Of a DNA stretch of 64,000 nucleotides, positions 35,801 through 46,816 are shown piece by piece; the first letter of the stretch is position 1; each line of letters opens with the position of its first letter. The stretch spans positions 620,001 to 684,000 of the forward strand of contig LNKV01000027.1 in NCBI GenBank assembly GCA_001465935.1, written 5' to 3'. The DNA comes from Clarireedia homoeocarpa. Lineage: Eukaryota > Ascomycota > Leotiomycetes > Helotiales > Rutstroemiaceae. A model generated the notes under the pieces. That model saw only the letters and a program-made list of their open reading frames with translations, was not told the DNA's origin and ran no database searches. The position numbers and the translations under genes were made by a program.

Positions 35801-36917
35801 TGCCGCCACGCGACCTCAGTGGAAACTCGCTTCCAACATTGAAGAAGCAAGCCGGGCGTTCCAGTTAGCCATGGCTCAAGATCAGAAGACCGCCGGAATC
35901 GAAAAAGCTGCTGAGCCCGAGGAGCCAGATAGTGACGCGTCATCTGACGACGGGAACGATGTCGATGGTGGAATGGCGGATGGCGACATGGATGATGCCT
36001 CACTAGACTCAGATGAAGAGGCTGATCTTGAAGCAAATCCCGATAATCTAACTTCACCTGTCGGAACCGAGTCAGAGGAGGAATCAATTATCGTTACCAG
36101 ACAAGAAGAGGATATTGATCCTGAGGATGAAGCTGATTTCGAACGTGAGTATGCAAAAATGATGGCTGAAAGTTTAGAATCTCGCAAATTTGAGCGCAAG
36201 GCAACATTCGACGTCCCACTCCCTATGAAGCGCAAAGATCGCGAAGCCACAAACCCGAGCGAGCCCTGGAATGAAGAATCTGCTACACCGAACACTCCCT
36301 CAGGTGGTACTATGGCTTTCTCTCTTCTGACGAAGCGTGGCAATCGTCAACAGGTAAATATCATCACAAGCTAGATCATTTGTTCTGCGCTTACTCTGAA
36401 ACCATAGACACGCACTGTTGCCCTTCCGTCAGACTCTACATTCGCAATTGCCATGAAATCTCAACAGGCTGCTGAACGTGAAGAGCAACAACGTATTAAG
36501 AATTTAGTGCTGAATTATGATCTTAATGATGGCGAAGATCAAGATGGTGACTTCTTACTAGAACCCCTCCTCCTTAATCCCAATATTCACATTTGTCAAC
36601 CAGGTCTCGAAAAGACTGCCGCTACGACCTTCTCCCGACTCGATAAGTCAGGCAGTAATCGTAGCGGACAAAGGTCAAGGAAATTACAGCTTAGTGATGT
36701 TGATTGGTATGCTCCCCAAAACAAGTCATCGCAATCTCAAGTTTTAGACAATACTCCAAATGAGACAAGCCCTCCCATAAAATCTACCAACCTGGATACA
36801 CTGGCGCTTTCGGATCTGAAGAACATCCATGACGCTACGGCTATAGTTAGAACGTCAACAAAGGGCCAACAACAGCGAGCCAGTCAAAAGCAATATGCAC
36901 GAAAATATAGACCTTAG
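32864..36917 (+). CDS. upf2: Nonsense-mediated decay factor Upf2 (Nmd2)
   Basis: Model: join(32864..32882, 32948..32992, 33047..35139, 35188..35479, 35531..35685, 35739..36353, 36408..36917), 1242 aa. The first two exons are tiny (19 and 45 nt) and join to give MDRKRKRELRDLNTRAWDGE. Three MIF4G-type helical domains follow: from about residue 24 (VNKSLDSSLKKNTAFIKRLR), from about 485 (DLVDQAAIDFCFLNSKASR) and from about 700 (NYTRIIKQIRRLHWE onward). An acidic region lies at about 955-1050, and the basic C-terminal Upf1-binding part ends KLQLSDVDWYAP...YARKYRP. Upf2 bridges Upf1 and Upf3 in the cytoplasmic surveillance complex that triggers decay of transcripts with premature stops. A 57-nt in-frame segment (36547-36603) begins GTGACT and ends CCAG and might be a further intron. 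Confidence 0.95.
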
Positions 36918-38590
36918 TTCATTAGTCTGGACCCCGAAGACAATCACTCCAAGATAAAATGCCAAGGGCACCGGGTCTCCAGAGTAGTACTTTGTAATCG
37001 TGACGATAGTGGACGGCTCAGCTATTCGATTCATTTTGTCACTTTTAATTTTGGTCAATATCGGAGAAAACATTGCTAACTATGGCCCCAAATTTTTGGG
37101 GATCACCTAACAGGACATGATGATGTTCATTGTTGTTATGTCGAATGCCCCGGAAGTTAGTTTTGGGTGCATGGAACAGACATGACTATGAAAATCTTTT
37201 TCTGCTCATTCGACATAGGACCACCAGCCTGCAATTAACTTCGAAGGAACGACATCCCACGGAGCCGATTCAAAAACGCCCTTCAGCGGATCGATATCAC
37301 CAGCAGATGAGCGAACGATGTTAGGAAGAGTCAGATTCCGGGCGAACAGAAAGTGGCGGAGGAAACCAAGACCGGTGATGATAGGAGACGCGAAGCTATA
37401 GTGATTCTCAGTTGTGGTGCGTGAGGAGATACACACAATATGGTTCCTTGCGTGGTGGTGTTTTTGTTTTGAGAATCGGGAGAGAGAGATAGAAAGTGGT
37501 CGGGGGGTTAAAATTGTTACTTTGGGTGGTCCTTTATCTCATCTGTTCGCTCATTTGGTCACTCTTTCACCAACACGCATAATGCCTTTAAGCTTAGATC
37601 TACGAAGGCTACTATTTACATGCATTTCTCGTGCTGTCTATTTTGAGTTGTCTTTGGTGGCCATTTCCTAGCTCTTCTAATACTAGCCACGGAGTCGACG
37701 ACGAGGAATACTAACGCGCAAATGAGGTTCAGAAATATGTGAGATCATACACCTACCTATCTGGGCCACTGCAATGCACTATCTCCTTGTGCTAAATTTA
37801 TGCTACTGAAGAGATGATTGATCTATATAAGGACAGGGATCAACAAAATGATGATGAACGTAAAGGCGTATGATCATTGGAGTAATAACTGGTAGCGCGG
37901 CAAAAGTCTCCTTTGTTTTCACTTGAGCAATCGCTGATATCTTCTTCAGTTCGCAATTTCTTCAATGACATATCTGTGGATCTAAGTCCAGTGTGCGCGT
38001 AGAAATTCCCCTTAAGATCAATCTCGATCTCCGATCGTGGTGATAATTGCTATTTGTGATCTCTCCCACCAAGCAGTTAGACACTTACATACCCTCCCTC
38101 CTTTCCCCCAAAGAATTGCCCCTTTTAGCAGATTCTTCGGAGCTCAAACCGTTTCAGCCATTACATTATCTGTTTGTTACCTTGGCAAAGTAAGTTTACT
38201 ATCCCCAGCCAGCAGCCTCGGAAATATGTCATAAGATGTAGTCATAATCTTATCAAATATCCATCCAATGGATTGGAAAAGACGAGATGATGTATTGCAC
38301 TGTATCAAACTTCAACCTCGCACTCCCATTTTCTTGTTCTTTCATGCCTTGCTCTCCACACAGGGATTTGTTTACTTTTTATATGCTTCTTATCTTGCAC
38401 TTCTCGGATTTCCGATGCTGATTGTTGATCGGCGAAGGTGGGTGGGTTGGATGGTTTGGGGATGTCTGCAGCCGACGGGTGCATTACCCTAAATGGATGG
38501 TCTAAATTATGCTGGGAATGTGGTATAAACGTTTGATCTGGTCGTTATTTGCTCCATTGATTGTATAGTTGAGATAAACCAATAGCAAAT
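36918..38590. other. Non-coding stretch, 1.7 kb
   Basis: Between upf2 and the isochorismatase-like gene. Several short frames without motifs; no repeats of note. Confidence 0.5.
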
Positions 38591-39348
38591 ATGTCTGAAT
38601 TCCAAGATCTCTTAGGTAAGTCAATCAGTATCACAGCTCGTCCACAATGCTCTAACAAGTCACAGAAAACTACAGCCGCTGCTATGGCAAGAACCAGTTC
38701 AAATTCGGCTCCAAACCTGCTCTCATAGTCATCGACGTCGTAAAAGCCTACCACGACCCCTCCTCCCCTCTCTACGCCCCCGAGCGCTTCGACACAGCCC
38801 TCATCTCTATCAAAAACCTGATCAATAAATGCCGCTCCGCCTCCATCCCCGTGATCTACACCTCTGTGATGTTCGACTCGCCTATCGCGGGCGGGAAATG
38901 GTATACGGAGAAACTACCCAACGTGCTCTGCTGTTTTGATAACGGGAACCCGTATCGAGAGTTTGCGGAGGGGGTTGAGCCAAGGAAGGATGAGCTGGTG
39001 CTGTTGAAACAGTATTCCAGCTCGTTCTTTGGGACTAGTTTGAGTAGTCTGTTGGCGAGTAGGGGAGTGGATTGTACGATTATTTGTGGCTATTCGACGA
39101 GTGGGTGTGTGAGGGCGACGGGTAAGTTGATTCTTTTGGGAGGTGGTGAGAGGAGAGGTTACAGGTACTGACGTGTGATAGCACTGGATGCTATGCAGCA
39201 TGGATATAGCCCGTTTGTGGTGAGGGAGGCTTGCGGGGATAGGCATGCTTCTGTTAATGATAGTAATCTGTTTGATATGAGCCAGAAAATTGCGGAGGTG
39301 GTCCTTGAGGAGGAGATGATGGCTTTGATTGATGGTATTAGGAAGTGA
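38591..39348 (+). CDS. Isochorismatase-like cysteine hydrolase
   Basis: Model: join(38591..38615, 38666..39121, 39182..39348), 215 aa; introns of 50 and 60 nt. The triad of the family is visible: Asp32 in ALIVIDVVKAY, Lys123 in LLKQYSSSFFGT, and the nucleophile Cys156 in GYSTSGCVRAT. The last exon gives ALDAMQHGYSPFVVREACGDRH. The EACGDRH/LFDMSQKIAEV end resembles N-carbamoylsarcosine amidase-type members rather than true isochorismatases. The likely reaction is hydrolysis of an amide or carbamoyl group on a small molecule; the substrate cannot be told. Cytosolic, as no signal is seen. Confidence 0.9.
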
Positions 39349-39829
39349 TAGTATGTATATAATGATCTAAAAGAAAGTAACAGGTTAAATGATGGATGAT
39401 ACCTGCAGAATTATATCGCCGCTACAACCCCAGAGTGCTGTCTGCCTTTTATTCCGAACAGCGTTCATAATTGATTAATGGAGGAGCTCTGGATAGCCTT
39501 TTAATACGCAATGGGGAGGTCTGAAGGAAAACCATCATTCCCTTTGGAGCTCTGCCTTTGCCTGGCCTTTCCGTGTAGACATCATAAACCGATGACAGTA
39601 ATTCCGTATCGACTAGTCTCAAAGACACCTATGACCTGTAGCACTGAGATGACTTGTTATACACTTGCCCAGGTGCCCGAGCTAGAACTGCAAATCAATA
39701 TAAATATTTAGCACAGACCATCACCATGGCAAACGCGTTCCCCAAACCCGCGCATCTTACCACCCCTCCCTCCACATCCCTCACTCACTCAAATATGCAT
39801 TCCCACTTCCACCGAAATACCTAGATGCA
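39349..39829. other. Short intergenic region upstream of arv1
   Basis: 481 bp; the arv1 leader just before the start codon has repeated CCACATCCCTCACTCACTC-like pyrimidine sequence. Nothing else recognised. Confidence 0.45.
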
Positions 39830-40827
39830 ATGCCCATCTGCATAGAATGTCGATATCCGACTTCGCAGCTGTACACTGAGTATTCCGGTGGCTCCACCGG
39901 CCATGGTGTGCGGCTGACGGTATGCAAAAACTGCGGTCGGTTCTGCGATAAATATGTCGAGCATGACTTTGTCGTTCTGTTTATAGATTTGGTCTTGATT
40001 AAGCCGCAGGTATGTATACTCCTGATTCATTGTTCTGTTTTAAATTACACCCGTCAGTTGAAGTTTGGCTAACTTTCTCTGCGCTCGAAGGTATATAGGC
40101 ATTTACTGCACAATACATTGATGCGAGAGCGAGATCAATTTGATGTACAGTCTCCCCTCCATTCTCGACCACTTCTGCGAACTAAGATTGATTTTAGCCC
40201 TCTATAATACGACTTGGTATACTGCTGTTACTGTTTGACGTCTACTTGACATGGGCGCGAATCGAGAAACAAACTTCCTCCATCTCCAGTGCGGTCGAGA
40301 CAGATAATACCAATTTCCTCCGTCTGGCTGCACAACCCATCGTCTTTCAATACGTATTCTTCCTGATTCTTTGCGCCCTCTCGACTCTGAGTTTCCACCT
40401 CTCAATTCGCTTCCTCACGTCCTCTCCGCTCTCACCTCTGGTGTTTTTCGGATTCCTTCCGAAATACAGTCGCCCGAACTCGGTATCTACAGCGCTTCTT
40501 GTCTCGTCGTCTACGAAGCTGTTCCCGATTCTTATGGTCATTTGGGAATACGACGTTCCCGCTGCAGCAAGGAGTTTGGGCTGGGCGGTTGTTGCGAATA
40601 ATGTGGAAGCGTTGAAGATACTGCTAGATTGCGGCTATGGGACCGCGGCTATTTTGGCGACGGTAGGGGCTATTAGTAGGTGGATGGTAGGGAGGGGGAT
40701 ACTCTGGGCGGTGGGATTGGATGGGGTTGACACGGTTGGGGATTCTGGGGTGGCGGCTGATGGGAAAGCTTTGTGGGCAGTGGTAGAGTTGGGACGGGAA
40801 TGGGGTGGCAGATTGGGATTGGGATAG
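39830..40827 (+). CDS. arv1: Arv1, ER sterol/sphingolipid homeostasis protein
   Basis: Model: join(39830..40009, 40091..40144, 40198..40827), 287 aa, with all exon junctions in phase 0. The N-terminal Arv1 homology domain has the zinc-binding Cys pairs C4/C7 and C32/C35, then GRFCDKYVEHDFVVLFIDLV. The junctions give LIKPQVYRHLLHNTLMRERDQFD, then a membrane segment (IRLGILLLLFDVYLTWARIE). Later hydrophobic segments (about 110-140 and 190-245) make it a multi-pass ER protein. Arv1 affects sterol trafficking, sphingolipid metabolism and GPI-anchor synthesis. The family diagnosis rests on the Cys motif plus the YVEHDFVVLFIDLVL block, which is highly specific. The 3' end converges on vma9. Confidence 0.95.
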
Positions 40828-41203
40828 TGACGAGGAAGATAGGGACTGAAACTCTTGTCGCACAGCTTGTTAGACGGGCGTAGATTTTGCATTGTGCCAT
40901 CATTCGTGCCATGCTGTAGCTGATCTTAGTTAAAAGACATGGTGCCGCATGATTCTTCTCGAGATGGATAGCTTCAATTAACTACGCCCAAAAGCAAGTA
41001 CTGGCCTTCCCAGGACTATTTATATGTATTATTGTGGAAAACGGATTATCCCTTTGTTCAATGCCTATCAATGGTACAAGCTTTACTGCACTTTGTCAAA
41101 GTCGATCCCTGTCCCAAAACGCCAATTTATACATGACTTCCTTTCTCATCTGTAGAACTCCCGGCCTGCTTATCTTATTCTTATGATATCAAATTCGTTC
41201 TTC
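40828..41203. other. Convergent 3' region, arv1 / vma9
   Basis: 376 bp containing both terminators. No coding or repeat structure seen. Confidence 0.45.
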
Positions 41204-41714
41204 TCAACTCATATGCCTCGCAACTTCTGGCCTCAAATCTCCTCTTCGTGGCGCAATAAGTGGGTGCCATTGTGCTAAGAACGTAATTGCTGTTCACTGT
41301 TAGTATGACCCCGTCTACAAGCTCTCCGAAACCAATCCGCCATATAAGACAATATCCCAAGTAACAGAGCAATGAATCGAGATACACATACCCCACATAA
41401 TATAGCAGCTCGCGAACGACAAGATGAGGGTACTGCGCCAAATACTAAAACGACCAACACATTAGCAATGATCCATCTTCGCAGAGCTCTCGCCAGGTTG
41501 TGAATCATCGAGTCGGGGTAATCAGTATCGAAAACGTACGTTTGAGTCTCGCCTTTAGGAGAAAGAATCCATGCTGCAACACAGGCGATCGCAACGATGA
41601 CAAGGCCGATGAGGATGCTCCAGCTGCAGAATCGTAACAGGTTAGTCTTCCTCCTAAGCTTCACATTCGCAGTCCATCTACAAAGGACACAACGTCTACG
41701 CACCCGTTTGCCAT
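41204..41714 (-). CDS. vma9: V-type H+-ATPase subunit e (Vma9), four-exon small gene
   Basis: Model: complement(41204..41289, 41392..41444, 41540..41623, 41704..41714), 77 aa. The first exon is only 11 nt (MANG with the Gly split). Joins read MANGWSILIGLVIVAIAC, then AWILSPKGETQTIWRSTL, then SFASCYIMWAITFLAQ, then HPLIAPRRGDLRPE. This is the full subunit e pattern: TM1, a conserved SPKG...Q loop, TM2, and a conserved PLI.P.R.D.RPE tail. Introns are 80, 95 and 102 nt. Subunit e sits in the membrane Vo sector and is needed for V-ATPase assembly. The long unspliced frame over this locus (41275-41703) reads through the introns and is not the protein. Confidence 0.95.
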
Positions 41715-42015
41715 TATGAAAATCTTGTGGTTGTAAAGTTCGACGTTGAGTTGGAAATGCTCGAGGCCGTTGTCTTTGTTCTTGCTTCGAGGTTGGTTGC
41801 CAGGAGCTTAGGTCGGTCGCCTCGCGCTAAAACTTAGCTTTGGCGAGTCAGCTCTTTTTTGTCGCGACCATAACATGACAAGCATCAGTGTACTTTTCAA
41901 AATCAAATCATTCATTTTATATCAGAAATGTCACCACGATAATTAGTTATATTTGATTTACTTTTTGATCTGAAGTTACCTCCTATGCATTACCCAGCCC
42001 GCGATACTTCGGAAG

Positions 42016-42987
42016 CTAATTTTCAAATTTGAGACCGGCTTCCTGACGAACAGCACCATAAATTGCTGCGATATCACCAGCTGCTCCCTTGTGTTCTTTT
42101 ACTTGTGCCAAATGGGCGTCTGCTACCTCTAAATCCTTTAAGCGTGTTCCCGTAGCTTCAGCCAATGCCATTGCATGTCTTGCATCTTTCCGAGCCAAGT
42201 CAACTGCAAACAATGGCTCCTCTCTTTTGTGGTAATCGCCAGAAATCATTCTCCCTGAATAGGCCGAGTATGGGCCCGGGAACATGGTTTCGATAAATTG
42301 ATGCAAGCTATCATTTCCAAGTCCAGACTTTTCTGCCAGGACGTGGCCTTCAGAGAGGGCTTCGACCATGTTGAGAACGAAGGTGTTTCCAATAACTTTC
42401 AGCAGAAGAGCTTTTGAGACCGGCTGGCCGCCAAAATCGATGTTCGCTCGACCAATGACGCCTTTGGTGTATGGCTTGACTTTCTCTACACTTTCTTTTG
42501 GTCCAGCAAGAACGCAGACAAGCATACCACTGTCTGCCATAGCAGGTGCACCGAATACCGGGCAAGCGACAAACTCGCTGCCAGCAGCAACTACTTTCTT
42601 CTCTAGCGCCGTGGTAGTATCTGGGTGCACAGTCGAACAATCGACGAACAGTTTCCCAGATGGTCCATCTTTGAGAGCGGCGTCGATCGTTTCGTTGATG
42701 GCAGCATCATCACCAACACAGGTGAAGATGATATCAGACTTGGCAACAAGATCTGCGATTGACGATGAAACGCTAGATTTGCCAGAGGGAAGTGCACTGC
42801 TAAATTCTTCCGCTCGCTTTGTCGTGCGATTGAAGATTATGAGTGGTTTTTCTAGTTGGCCCTTTTCCACCAGGTTCTTGCACATGCCCTAGATGATGCG
42901 TCAATTATCAACATGAGGTGGGGTAGCTGCTGGGAAACTTACTCTTCCCATGTTTCCAAGACCGATCCATGCTAGTTGAGGTGCCAT
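42016..42987 (-). CDS. Beta-hydroxyacid dehydrogenase, 3-hydroxyisobutyrate dehydrogenase-like
   Basis: Model: complement(42016..42888, 42943..42987), 305 aa, intron 54 nt. The first exon supplies the Rossmann motif GLGNMG (MAPQLAWIGLGNMGRG). Then come FNRTTKRAEEF, DIIFTCVGDD, the substrate-binding DCSTVHPDTT, the GAP region (FVACPVFGAPAMADSG), and the catalytic-Lys helix region with VSKALLLKVIGN. It follows the beta-HAD order (NADP-binding 6-phosphogluconate-like fold plus C-terminal helices). The family oxidises 3-hydroxyisobutyrate, tartronate semialdehyde or related acids, or reduces succinic semialdehyde-type substrates. No mitochondrial presequence is evident, so a cytosolic paralogue of unknown substrate is more likely than the valine-pathway enzyme. 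Confidence 0.9.
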
Positions 42988-43417
42988 TTTGGAATGTTTT
43001 TCAAGGTTGTCGTTGCAATGTGATGTGGCTGCAGATGTGTGTATGAGAGCGATTTAGATTGTCTTGGCCAGCTATTCGTAACATACGATATTTGCGGTAC
43101 TTGAGCATCGGTCCCGAGTGGTTACGAAATATTTCGGGATTGATGACACCACCTACATATCACTCAGCCATCGGCACTTCACCCGGATCAACTAGAATGG
43201 CACTTTTACTTAACGTCGCTAACTCGGGTAGATCTTCACGAGCGTTTTTATTCATTGTTTCTCTCTCTCTCTTGGCAGAAGAACACGGTTGTACAGTTCC
43301 AAAGAGGCAGACATATCTCGTAGAAGATTTCTGGACTGTTGAGGGATTATTCTAAGCAAGAGCATAAGTTACTTGGCTTGAAGTTCACAATTATGTCATT
43401 ACTTATATCTATGTGGC

Positions 43418-43452
43418 TGTGGTGGTTGGTGGCTGGTGGCTGGTGGCTGGTG
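43418..43452. repeat. Short GGTGGCT tandem
   Basis: Four to five 7-bp units related to GGTGGCT just before the transposase fragment. Confidence 0.8.
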
Positions 43453-43519
43453 AGCTTTATCGTGTAGCGTCATCAGAATGTGGAGAAATAAATCCCACCT
43501 CAACAACTATAGATTACCA

Positions 43520-44040
43520 CGATTACTCGGCACTTAACTACGATGCTCGGATTAAGCTTGCGATTACTGATTTAGAAGCATCAGAGTCTCCTGTAATCGC
43601 TGATATAGCGAAAGGATATAATATACACTGTAGTACACTCAGTCGCCGCTGGCACAGAATCACCACCAGGAAGGAAGCAGCAACCTCTACATACAATCAA
43701 CGACTTATTATAGCCCAGGAAGAGGGCCCACCTAGTTAAATCAACAAACTGATAGTCCGGAATATGTCTCTTACCAGTCAAATGGTCAGGAACATAACTA
43801 GCAGAGGAGATTATAAAAGGCTCGGTTAGGAAGAACTGGACTGCCCAGTTTGTGAAGAGGTATAGAGCTCGACTTGAAAGTCTGTATCTCCGAAATATTG
43901 ACACTATGCATGCAAAATCGAAGCTTAAAAGGCTGCTTCTAAAGGACATAAAAGAGGTCAGAACGCTACAAAAACTACTGGATCTGATCAACCGATGGTA
44001 GTTATTCGTTCTAAGAGTACTTATAAGGCATATCAACGGC
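43520..44040 (+). mobile_element. Decayed pogo/Fot1-type (Tc1-mariner) transposase fragment
   Basis: The first frame (to 43739) encodes an HTH_psq-type helix-turn-helix: NYDARIKLAITDLE, then IADIAKGYNIHCSTLSRRWH, as at the N-terminus of Fot1/pogo transposases. After its stop, other frames continue the expected CENP-B-type second DNA-binding domain in pieces (TSQMVRNI, NWTAQFVKRYRARLESLYLR), separated by frameshifts and stops, to about 44000. No DDE catalytic domain or terminal inverted repeats are seen. It is a 5'-terminal relic that cannot code for an active enzyme. Confidence 0.75.
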
Positions 44041-44419
44041 ATATCAACAGCCTAGGAAGGTAGTTTGAGGTAAAAAACGAAAGCAACCAATAGTGGGCCA
44101 ACCAAACTCTCATACTTAATTGCCACATTAATATTATTGTTAGATCTATCTAAACTTAAATATCCTTCAGTCTTAGATTAAAATATTGTATTATTGAATT
44201 TTAATAAATCTCTGAATACCTTCATAAACTATCTCCTTGTATATGCATTGATACGGGCGGGGCGTGCATTGGCTAGGGCTTATGTTACGGCTAAGGAATA
44301 TAAACTCCACTCTCTCCTCCCTTTGTCACAACAATTACATCCGTGTACTAAAATCATGATTATTCAACTTTGACGCCAGATTGTACTTTATTAGGACCTT
44401 TTCCATAGTGCAAATCAAT

Positions 44420-44479
44420 ATGCAACATGATATTACAGAATTTTGCCCTAAAGAGGGGAAAGGAAATCACTGGTCATAA
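44420..44479 (+). other. Upstream ORF in the NAGS leader, 19 codons
   Basis: ATG to TAA encoding MQHDITEFCPKEGKGNHWS, ending 24 nt before the NAGS start codon. A second shorter ATG frame (MIIQL) lies at about 44355. Neither resembles the arginine attenuator peptide, which belongs to the carbamoyl-phosphate synthase gene instead. Whether it is in the transcript is unknown. Confidence 0.35.
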
Positions 44480-44503
44480 CGTGAGTCTGCGCCGACCTAA
44501 CAC

Positions 44504-46816
44504 ATGACGCAACTAACCATCTACAAGATACCATCATGGACCAAGAGTAGGAAGCAACTTGGGCTCGGATGTGATATTACACGCAGATATGCATCGGATA
44601 AGTCTACACCAACTCAAGTGCATGAGGAATTGGCAAAGGAAAATTGCGAAAAGCTTTCCGACCGACATGGCGCTAAGACAAGGGCCAAAGAGATAAATAG
44701 AGTATATGCTGCCATTGGGGTGATCGGATTTGGCGCTGACTTTCTCAGGACTTCTTCGTATCTGTTCTAGGCTCCTCGGCCACCAAACGCGAAGCACGAT
44801 TGTACCTCCAGAGATTTACCCCTCCGAAAACTACCCCGCCAGACCTTGTAAAGCCAGGAACGCTGGAACAAGGACGAAAGGGAAATGGAGTTAATCTGGG
44901 AGGATTCTATGGAGCTACAAGAGCTGTGGCGGAAAGCCCAAAGTTTTCTCAACAGCCGGCGCAACTGAATACTACTTTAGCTGGATTTCCATTACACGTT
45001 GCGCTAGTCAAGATTAGGGTACCACAGTCACTGGATGATGCGACACTAGAAGGGATCGGCCGAACACTTTCACAGCTTGGACAACTTGGTTTGTCTAGTA
45101 TTATAGTTGTCGATTGCGACGATGGCACTGAATCAGAGGCTGCAAAGTTGAGTCTTGAATGGAGGAACATGGTCAAGCAACAGGCCAATCGTGTTGTAGC
45201 CGCTATTGATAACAGCGGGAAAGCAGAAGCAAGGCTGGTGGATACTATTATAGGCATTTCGGAGGAGAGACCTGATGCCGAAGGTCCGTCATATCTCGAA
45301 GGCAAGGCACACGTCACGCTTCGCGATTTCCTGATTACTCCATTAAGACGAGGGGTATTTCCTGTTATCCCCCCCATAGGATACACGGATAACACGCAAA
45401 TGGCAAAGCCCCTTAGTGCAAATGAAGTTGTTCTCGCCCTTACCCGGGAATTTGCTGGGCTTTCTTTCAATTCGTCAATTGACCCCTCTACAACTGCGAT
45501 CAAAGAGCAACTAGAAGCTCTACGGAACATGGTGTCGTTGGACCGTTTGATCATACTTGATCCACTCGGAGGCATTCCAACATCTGATCGGAGGAATGGT
45601 TATCATGTTTTCTTGAACATGGAGCAGGAATACGACTTAGCAAAAGCAGATCTTCTTAAAACGGGAGGGAGCTACAACATGAGATTGTCATCTACTGCGT
45701 CTCTATCAACAAAGGAAGAAATCTCAGGCTTTGGAGCTGGAAACCCTATTTCCGAATTTGCGGAACGTGAGTTCGGGAAATCTAACGCCGTATCTTCTGG
45801 CGAGGATGCCGCAGTGCCAATAAAAGTACCTGGCACAACTTTCCATCTCGATAACCTAGATCTTGCTCGGAATGTTCTCTCGATTCTTCCACCTAGCTCC
45901 TCAGCACTAATAACGACACCGGAGGAGGCCGCAAACTCAGGAAGGCAGCCGGAGTTTAGGGCCGCTGGAGTCGGTACACGACGCCAAATAAATTCACTAA
46001 TACACAATCTACTCACCGACAAACCTGTGTTTTCCTCTTCTCTCCCCATCGGAAGATTAGGCCAACTAGAAGTAGCCGAGCCAGTATCTCCATCCCATCA
46101 ACTCACTCCCACCACATTCGCAAAACACGGAATGACAGTAACGACCTTCCCCAACCCAAAACTTACCCCCTGGCAACCGCCCACAGCCGGAACTCCCCAA
46201 ATCAAACTAACAGATTCCCGTATCGACCTCCCCCGCCTGGTCCATCTCATCGAAGATTCCTTCAACAGAAAGCTCGATGTGCAAGATTACCTCCGGCGCG
46301 TCAATAACCGCATAGCCGGCGTTATTATCGCGGGCGAATATGAAGGCGGCGCGCTACTCACATGGGAGCTCCCGCCTGGTGTCCCAGATGACGGGAGCGA
46401 AGAAAGTAGACGCAGAATGGTGCCTTATCTGGATAAATTCGCCGTTTTGAAACGCAGTCAGGGGTCTGGAGGCGTGGCGGATATTGTTTTTAATGCTATG
46501 GTGCGGGATTGTTTTCCCGGTGGTGTCTGCTGGAGGAGTCGAAAGGTATGTTTTCTTCTTTCTCCTCCTCTTTTCTCACAAACTACAACACACATTCCAA
46601 CCCCCCTGCTAACTTGTCCCTCTTCCAAAGGATAATCCAGTAAATAAATGGTATTTCGAGCGCAGCAGAGCGACGCTCAAACTACCGGGCACGAATTGGA
46701 CAATGTTTTTTACGACGCCAGAGCAGAATATGGATCATCAGACTTTTAAGGACTACGAGGCCGTGTGTAGTACCATTGAGCCGTCTTGGGCGGATAAGAG
46801 CGGGGTGCAGGATTGA
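44504..46816 (+). CDS. arg2: N-acetylglutamate synthase, mitochondrial (arginine biosynthesis)
   Basis: Model: join(44504..44701, 44749..46545, 46631..46816), 726 aa. Exon 1 gives a Lys/Arg/Ser-rich presequence (WTKSRKQLGLGCDITRRYAS); exon 2 begins DFFVSVLGSSATKREARLYL, the conserved start of the fungal NAGS amino-acid-kinase-like region; intron 1 (47 nt) has a GCTGAC branch site. The C-terminal NAT domain has LPRLVHLIEDSFNRKLDVQ, RIAGVIIAGEYEGGALLTWE, VLKRSQGSGGVADIVF, WRSRKDNPVNKWYFERS and LPGTNWTMFFTTPE. The enzyme makes N-acetylglutamate from acetyl-CoA and glutamate, the first step of arginine synthesis. In fungi it works in a complex with N-acetylglutamate kinase and is inhibited by arginine. 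Yeast name ARG2; Neurospora arg-14. Confidence 0.95.

Larger units (their letters stand above)
42988..44503. other. Intergenic region with transposon relic
   Basis: 1.5 kb. It has a GGTGGCT-type repeat (43418-43452), the pogo-like transposase fragment (43520-44040), then AT-rich DNA to the leader of the NAGS gene. Confidence 0.55.

Noticed and set aside
41275..41703. 142-codon membrane-like frame on the minus strand
   Set aside because: It reads through the introns of vma9; the spliced exons encode subunit e with every conserved residue.
44280..44503. Arginine attenuator peptide upstream of NAGS
   Set aside because: No match to the conserved attenuator motif, and that peptide belongs to the carbamoyl-phosphate synthase small subunit gene, not to NAGS.
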